A model generated the notes under the pieces. It did not search any database, had not been told where the DNA came from, and saw nothing but the letters and a program-made list of their open reading frames with translations. From Cololabis saira (taxonomy: Eukaryota > Chordata > Actinopteri > Beloniformes > Belonidae): a stretch of 64,000 bases of DNA. Positions 1-64,000 of this stretch are shown piece after piece. The stretch is taken from positions 32,030,160-32,094,159 of the forward strand of contig NC_084599.1 of NCBI RefSeq assembly GCF_033807715.1. Direction: 5' to 3'. Within the stretch, counting starts at the first letter, position 1. Every line of letters begins with the position of its first letter. A program made the position numbers and the translations under genes.

Positions 1-28
1 TATGTGTATGTGTGTGTGTGTGAGAGAG

Positions 29-58822
<58,794 letters not shown>

Positions 58823-59134
58823 TCCTTTCCGCGTGTGCCTCTCTCTCTCCAGTCCAGCCCGAGCCCACCCCGCCGGTGTCTCTCAGCAGACTGGCTCCAG
58901 AGACAGGGAAGCAGCGAGCGGGTTGTCCTCGGCCAAAGCTCGCCGCGCGGACGCGCTGCTCTCCATTCTCCGCTGTCACCTCCGCTTCTGCCACCGGCAC
59001 TGGAACCTCCTCGTTCACTCTGCTCACTGCACCACCTCTCCCTCCCTCCCTCCCTCTCCCTCTCTCTCTCTGTCTCCCTCTCCCTCTCCCTCTCTCTGTC
59101 TCCCTCTCTCTCACTCTCTCTCTGCTCCACACAC
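58823..59134 (-). promoter_or_regulatory. syde2 5' UTR / proximal promoter-like CT-rich region
   Basis: Upstream of the start codon the plus strand is GC-rich up to about 59020 and then a CT-rich microsatellite (mostly CTCTCC/CTCTCT) to about 59125. The same CT-rich sequence resumes at 61007 after a transposon, so 59135-60998 is an insertion into one ancestral CT-rich stretch. No TATA box is evident. CpG-rich exon 1 and a CT-rich 5' flank suggest a CpG-island promoter (inference); the transcription start cannot be placed. Confidence 0.45.
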
Positions 59135-59177
59135 CAGGGGCGAAAATCCCGTTTCATAGTTGGGGGGGACAATTACG

Positions 59178-59909
59178 ACGGAGTATTAGGGCCAAACTAA
59201 GACAAAAAAAATTACGAGAATAAAGTCATAATATTACGATAATAAAGTCGTAAAATTACGAGAATAAAGTCATAATATTACGAGAATAAAGTCGCAATAT
59301 TTTGAGAATAAAGTCTTAATATTTTGAGAATAAAGTCGTAAAATTACGAGAATAAAGTCATAATATTACGAGAATAAAGTCGTAATATTTTGAGAATAAA
59401 GTCGTAATATTTTGAGAATAAAGTCTTAATATTACGAGAATAAAGTCGTAATATTAAATATATTATATATATAACTTCACAAGATGCTGCTCAATATTCC
59501 TAATTTTAACACAAGACTGCTCTTCCTGTTAGAATTCTCATAAATTACCATTTTATTTTCATAATATTACGACTTTATTCTCATAAATTACGACTTTATT
59601 CTCGTAATATTACGACTTTATTCTCGATAATATTACGACTTTATTCTCGTAATGTTACGACTTTATTCTCGTAATGTTACGACTTTATTCTCGTAATTTT
59701 ACGACTTTATTCTCGTAATATTACGACTTTATTCTCATAATATTACGACTTTATTCTCATAATATTATGACTTTATTCTATTACGACTTTATTCTCACAA
59801 CATTACGACTTTATTCTCGTAATTTTACGACTTTATTCTCATTATATTATGACTTTATTCTCGTAATTTCCAATTTTTTTTTTGTCTTAGTTTGGCCCTA
59901 ATACTCCGT
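59178..59909. mobile_element. Giant palindromic MITE built of ~22-bp tandem units
   Basis: ACGGAGTATTAGGGCCAAAC at the left is mirrored by GTTTGGCCCTAATACTCCGT at the right. Each arm is an array of roughly 20-22-bp units containing AATAAAGTCGTAATATT (left) or its complement (right), with a unique AT-rich centre at about 59460-59530. A TA dinucleotide just outside both ends would fit a Tc1/mariner target, but this is uncertain. Confidence 0.85.
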
Positions 59910-60082
59910 TGTACAATAAACAGTAAAATCTTAGAGAATAAATCCAGGGGGGGACAAGGAATAAAAGTTTTAGCCTTCCTTTAATACAGCATTTTGACAT
60001 TTTCAACTCTATCTCGCAAACAGGCAGAAGACCTTTCTTAGAGTAATACAAAACAATGGTATTAGGTGGAAGGTGGCAATAA

Positions 60083-60444
60083 TACAGCACATAATAATAA
60101 TAATAATGACTTGGATTTATATAGCGCCCTTCTAGGCACCCAGAGCGCTTTACAGAAATCATTATTCATTCATACACATTCTCTCCGGTGGTGGTAAACT
60201 ACATTTGTAGCCACAGCTGCCCTGGGGCAGACTGACAGAAGCGTGGCTGCCATATCGCGCCTAACGGCCCCTCCGACCACCACCAACATTCACACACATT
60301 CATACACATTCACACGGGGCAAGGTGGGTAAGGTGTCTTGCCCAAGGACACTACGACAGCAAACTGGGACAGAGCGGGATTCGAACCGCCGACCTTCCGA
60401 TCATTGGACGACCCGCTCTGCCACCTGAGCTACTGCCGTCCCCG
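60083..60444 (-). mobile_element. tRNA-derived SINE with L2-like tail
   Basis: On the minus strand GCAGTAGCTCAGGTGGCAGA is a good A box and GGCGGTTCGAATCCCGCTC contains a perfect B box. The other end has TGTAAAGCGCTCTGGGTGCC and CTATATAAATCCAAGTC followed by an ATT microsatellite, an L2/CR1-type tail. Complete-looking, nested in the hAT-type element. Confidence 0.88.
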
Positions 60445-60462
60445 CCATCTGACATAATACAC

Positions 60463-60790
60463 TGCAAAAACCCAAAATCCAAAAGGATATTTGTCTTATT
60501 TCTAGTTAAAATGTCTCATTTTTAGTTAAAAAAATCTCATTACACTTAAAACAAGACTCATCACTGGAAAAAAAAAAACAAGTTTCACCTGTTTCAAGTA
60601 GATTTTCACTTAAAATAAGTAGAAAAATCTGCCAGTGGAACAAGATTGTTTTGCTTATAAGATAAATCTTGTCACACCGGCAGATTTTTCTACTTATTTC
60701 AAGTGAAAATTTACTTGAAACAGGTGAAAATTGTCAAATAACAAGTTATTTTTCTGGTGATGACTCTTGTTTTAAGTGTAATGAGATTTT
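60463..60790. mobile_element. Palindromic MITE fragment (CACTGCAAAAAC type)
   Basis: Starts CACTGCAAAAAC. ATTACACTTAAAACAAGACT, CACCTGTTTCAAGTA and TAAGTAGAAAAATCTGCC in the left half are mirrored in the right half (GGCAGATTTTTCTACTTA, TACTTGAAACAGGTG, CTTGTTTTAAGTGTAAT). The right terminus is missing. Confidence 0.7.
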
Positions 60791-61440
60791 ACTGTTTATT
60801 ATTATTTTCGATTTCGGTTTCGGCCACAAATTTTCATTTTGGTGCATCAATATACTACTGTATACTATACTATATAATATACTATACTACTGCATTGTTC
60901 CAAAATTATTAATTCCGTCTCAAATTATTCTAGGGGGGGACAGCTTTACTAATGGGGGGGACTTGTCCCCCCTGTCCCCCCCGGGATTTTCGCCCCTGCC
61001 ACACACACTCACACACTTCTCCTCCCTCCCTCTCCCTCTCCCTCTCCCTCTCTCTCACTCTCTCTCTGCTCCACACACACTGACACTCACACACTTCTCC
61101 TCCCTCCCTCTTCCCCCGCTCTCCCCTCCTCTCTAGCGCCTCACCTCTCCCCGTGTTTGCAGCTCAGATGTTTGGAATATTTCCTTGGTTCAAAGTTCAC
61201 AGATCTCCAACACAGGCTTTTTCAAAGAAAACTGCATGCAATCTTGACTGTATACCACTTAACTGTGTATGGTTTTTAACTTACAAGATATGAGCACCAG
61301 AATCACCTTTATTATCAGTTTAGAAAGAAAGACTTTATTGTCATTAGATGTCAGACATTAAATGAAATTTGGAGCGCTTCTCCATTTTGTGCCACAATAA
61401 ATAAAATGCCATAAATAGAATAGAATAAATTAAAAATAGA

Positions 61441-62337
61441 AATTAAAGCTGCAAGCAGCGATGAACGAGCAAACGATTGAAAAAAATTTTCACTGAGTTT
61501 TGCGTGGGGTGGGGGGCCAGCTTCATGCAGGTAAGGTCAAGGACTGAAAACTAAGTCCGATGACACCACCCACGACTCTATGTCAAACCATTCAAAAGTT
61601 ATGGCAGAAAATAGGGACTATCAAATATCGACCAATCAGAATAAGGGGCGGGGCTAATTTGCACCAATTATGTTCAAGGACTCAAAACTAAGTCCGATGA
61701 CACCACTCAAGACTCTCTATGTCAAACCATTCAAAAGTTATGGCAGAAAGTAGGAACTATCAAATATGGACCAATCAGATGAAGGGGGGGGGCGCGCCTT
61801 TTGGCGTCTATCGTCGCCACGGTAACGCTTTTGACTGAGAAAAGTAACGCACATCGTCGCAGGATCGAGACGCACATTCTGATGTATAACACACCTGGGT
61901 GCACGTTACGGTTCGGGCCGCATTAACGGCCGAAGAAATGGCATAAATTGCGCCAAAATTACACGATTAATTCAAAATGTCCGACTTCCTTTTCGGTTTC
62001 GGCCATGGCGCCAAGAAACTTTTCTTTAAGTTGCGACATGATACAGGTGTGTACCAATTTTCGTGCATGTACGTCAAACCGTATTGTGGGGCTTGAGGCA
62101 CAAAGTTTTCTAGGGGGCGATGTTGAGCCATTAGGCCACGCCCATTAATGCAAATCATTAAATATCAAATTTTTCGCCAGGCCTGGCTTGCGTGCAAAAT
62201 TTGGTGACTTTTGGGGCACGTTTAGGGGGGCAAAAAGGCCCTCATTTCGTCGGAAGAAAAACGAGGAAAATAAAAACGAGGAAAACAATTCCTACAGATA
62301 CAATAGGGCCTTCGCAGTGTAAGTGCTTGGGCCCTAA
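61441..62337. mobile_element. Dispersed fish repeat (AAGCTGCAAGCAGCG ... GGGCCCTAATAAA) with internal tandem duplication
   Basis: Starts ATTAAAGCTGCAAGCAGCGA and ends CTTGGGCCCTAATAAAA, boundaries I recognise from a common teleost repeat whose class I cannot assign. Two ~130-bp copies of a block containing ACTAAGTCCGATGACACCAC and CCATTCAAAAGTTATGGCAG lie in tandem at about 61540 and 61670. Confidence 0.6.
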
Positions 62338-63046
62338 TAAAAGCAAGGCAGAGTAGAATTACATTTACAGTGTCTGTATTCCTTGTCGTATGATTTCACC
62401 AGGATTGTTCTTATGGATTGGTGTGTGTTTTTATTTATTTTACACTTATTTAAAGTGCTGATGACTCTGGGGAAAAAAAGCCTGTTGGTCCTGGCGTTAG
62501 CGGCCGTGTAGCTCCGGCTCCGGCAGGTTGAATAGATGACGATGTTTGGCGCTCTGCTGGCGAATCGAAAAAAGCACCTATAATATAATGGCGTCATTGA
62601 AAAGAAATCCTACCTCTTATTGTAATCCTATAAAATGCATCCTGCAACTCGTGGTGAACATCAATAGGCCTATATAACTTTTGTCCTCATGCCAACAAAA
62701 TGACTCAATAAAGTGTGGACAAACAGAATTAAAAAAACATATGGGAGGTCCGACTTACTGTTTTGGTGTTTCCTGTAATTCCTGTTAATCATCAGCCCGT
62801 GATGACTTGAGCAGGACTCTATAAAGCCGGGCTTGGCAATGTGCTTGTCTGTCCAAAAGCCAGGCTGTGAGATTGTAAGAGGTTGCATCAGCGCCCTTGG
62901 CAAAGGCGAGTTACTCCTCCGTGACTGCAGCATTAGTTCAGAGAAGTATGGTGATTTTTTATGGTACCTTTTTAGATAACAGCAGTCACATTCACCCACG
63001 CTCGTATTTATACAGCACACTACGTGTCTATGCAGAAAGAAGGCAC

Positions 63047-63163
63047 CTGAGGCAAACGTGAGGTTCAGCATCTCGTCCAAGGATCCAGATGAGGACACGG
63101 ACAGCAGGCCTTTGGGTTTGTTGTCACTTGGTCTAAACCCCAACCAGTACCTCAATCTGAGGA
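63047..63163 (-). other. Possible unidentified coding exon (39 codons)
   Basis: On the minus strand a pyrimidine-rich tract ends CTGGGTCTTCAG, followed by a frame encoding VLRLRYWLGFRPSDNKPKG and LLSVSSSGSLDEMLNLTFAS, then CCTCAG|GTGCCT. The length (117 nt) is divisible by three and the translation looks protein-like. I do not recognise it, the donor is weak, and no partner exon is seen. It could belong to an upstream neighbour or be chance. Confidence 0.22.
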
Positions 63164-63255
63164 CTGAAGACCCAGGAGAGGAATAAAATGAAAAATACAA
63201 ACAAGTTCATATTTTTTTCTTCTTTTTTCTCTTTTTTTCTTCCTTTCCTTTTTAA

Positions 63256-63605
63256 TCTCGACATTTCGACTTTTGTCCTCGACATTTCGACTTTTTTCTC
63301 GACAGTTCGACTTTTTTCTCAAAATTGTACTTCAACATTAATCTCGACATTTCGACTATTTTCTTGAAATTTTGACTTTTTTCTCGACATTTCGGCTTTT
63401 TTCTCGACATTTCAACTTTTTTCTCAACATTTCGACTTTTTTCTCGAGATTGTACTCAACGTTAATCTCGACATTTCTACCTTTTTCTCGACATTTCGAC
63501 TTTTTTCTCAACATTTCGACTTTTTTCTCGTAATTTCGACTTTTTTCTCAATATTTCGACATTTTTTTCTCAACATTTTGACTTTTTCTCGACATTTCGC
63601 CTTTC
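63256..63605. repeat. ~20-bp minisatellite (CTCGACATTTCGACTTTTTT-type units)
   Basis: About 17 degenerate units, with a higher-order period of roughly 125 bp marked by ATTGTACTTCAACATTAAT and ATTGTACTCAACGTTAAT. Confidence 0.9.
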
Positions 63606-63706
63606 GCTATACAAGACTTTTCATTTTTTTGCGGCTCCAGACATATTTGTTTTTTGTGTTTTTGGTCCAATATGGCTCTTTCAACATTTTGGGTTGCCGA
63701 CCCCTG
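63606..63706. mobile_element. hAT transposon terminus
   Basis: GCGGCTCCAGACATATTTG, then GGTCCAATATGGCTCTTTCA and the end GGGTTGCCGACCCCTG resemble the terminus of Charlie-like hAT elements. The opposite end is not found. Confidence 0.6.
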
Positions 63707-63784
63707 TTGTAGACGGTGAAGATGGCTCTCATTCTGAGTAGCTCTTTGTTGAGCTACTCAGTCAAATACAGTCCGCTACTTATT

Positions 63785-64000
63785 CAATTCAATATCAATT
63801 ATATTCAATTTAAAAAAGAATTCATATTCATATAACACCAATTTGTGAAAGATAATCATGAATAGGCTACAGCTTAGGTCCTAGCAGGTTGCATCAAATA
63901 TTCTTTACACTTCAGTTCAGAGCATGCACAGGGCAACAGTAGGAAGGAAAACCTTTCTTTAAACAGGAAGAGCCCCTTAGGAAGACCAGGCTCGGGGGGG
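63785..64000. mobile_element. Dispersed fish repeat fragment running off the right edge
   Basis: ATATAACACCAATTTGTGAA, GGGCAACAGTAGGAAGGAAA and AGAAGACCAGGCTC-like sequence resemble a common teleost retroposon ('...caacaggaagaaacc...gaccaggctc'). Class uncertain and truncated by the window edge. Confidence 0.5.

Larger units (their letters stand above)
59135..60998. mobile_element. 1.86-kb hAT-type element inserted in the syde2 5' region, containing nested insertions
   Basis: Perfect 17-bp terminal inverted repeats: CAGGGGCGAAAATCCCG at the left and CGGGATTTTCGCCCCTG at the right. A perfect 8-bp target duplication CCACACAC flanks it (59127-59134 and 60999-61006). Inside are a large palindrome, a SINE and a second palindromic element. 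No transposase is visible, so it was mobilised in trans. Confidence 0.92.
61007..64000. other. Upstream flank of syde2, repeat-rich
   Basis: CT-rich sequence to about 61135 continues the pre-insertion 5' region. The remainder has a dispersed repeat with internal duplication (61441-62337), a possible exon near 63.1 kb, a 20-bp minisatellite with a hAT terminus, and a LINE/SINE-like fragment at the right edge. Nothing recognisable in 61145-61435 and 62345-63040. Confidence 0.7.

Noticed and set aside
60380..60444. Possible tRNA gene on the minus strand
   Set aside because: A and B boxes are good but no full cloverleaf forms, and the sequence continues into a SINE body and L2-like tail.

Overview
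This window is vertebrate nuclear DNA, most likely from a ray-finned (teleost) fish. The evidence is one intron-rich gene with GT-AG introns, several fish-type tRNA-derived SINEs, L1- and L2/Rex-like LINE tails, many short hAT-type and TTAA-flanked elements, and very long microsatellites. There are no operons, bacterial features or CRISPR arrays. I cannot name the species from sequence alone.

One protein-coding gene fills almost the whole window on the minus strand: a member of the SYDE (synapse-defective / SYD-1) RhoGAP family, best matched to syde2. I rebuilt it as eight coding exons: 58822-56932, 47397-47105, 45168-44796, 32084-30949, 20882-20756, 8393-8212, 7010-6779 and 711-29. Every junction has AG/GT ends and the codon phases agree throughout, giving 4,917 nt of CDS (1,638 residues plus stop). 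The protein has a long disordered N-terminal half, a conserved SYDE block in exons 2-3, a C2 domain in exon 4, a RhoGAP domain from late exon 4 through exon 7 with an arginine finger in exon 5, and a conserved acidic C-terminal tail. The start codon lies in a CpG-rich first exon. The stop codon is only 28 bp from the left edge, so nearly all of the 3' UTR is outside the window.

Layout, right to left in the direction of transcription. 61-64 kb is upstream flank made of dispersed repeats, with one possible unidentified exon near 63.1 kb. 58.8-61.1 kb is the CT-rich 5' region, split by a 1.86-kb hAT-type element that itself holds a giant palindrome, a SINE and another palindromic element. Intron 1 (47.4-56.9 kb) has two TTAA-flanked elements and a long (TA)n tract. 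Intron 2 has a solo LTR and a hAT-type element. Intron 3 (32-44.8 kb) has five hAT-type elements, counting those next to exon 4, with one nested in an L1. Intron 4 (20.9-30.9 kb) has LINE tails, a TTAA-flanked element and hAT-type elements. Intron 5 (8.4-20.8 kb) carries two large minisatellites (10-bp and 16-bp units), a Harbinger fossil, a hAT element and SINEs. Introns 6 and 7 hold a hAT element, a truncated L1 and a LINE tail.

The most interesting pattern is how closely mobile DNA sits to the splice sites of syde2. Exon 4 (C2 domain) is bracketed by two inverted copies of one ~600-bp hAT-type element, 40 and 68 bp from its ends, a geometry that favours exon circularisation or skipping. 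A third copy lies 91 bp past the exon 2 donor. A solo LTR inserted 14 bp upstream of exon 3 now appears to supply its branch point. A (TG)n tract lies just upstream of the exon 7 acceptor. These are testable hypotheses about splicing, not demonstrated effects.
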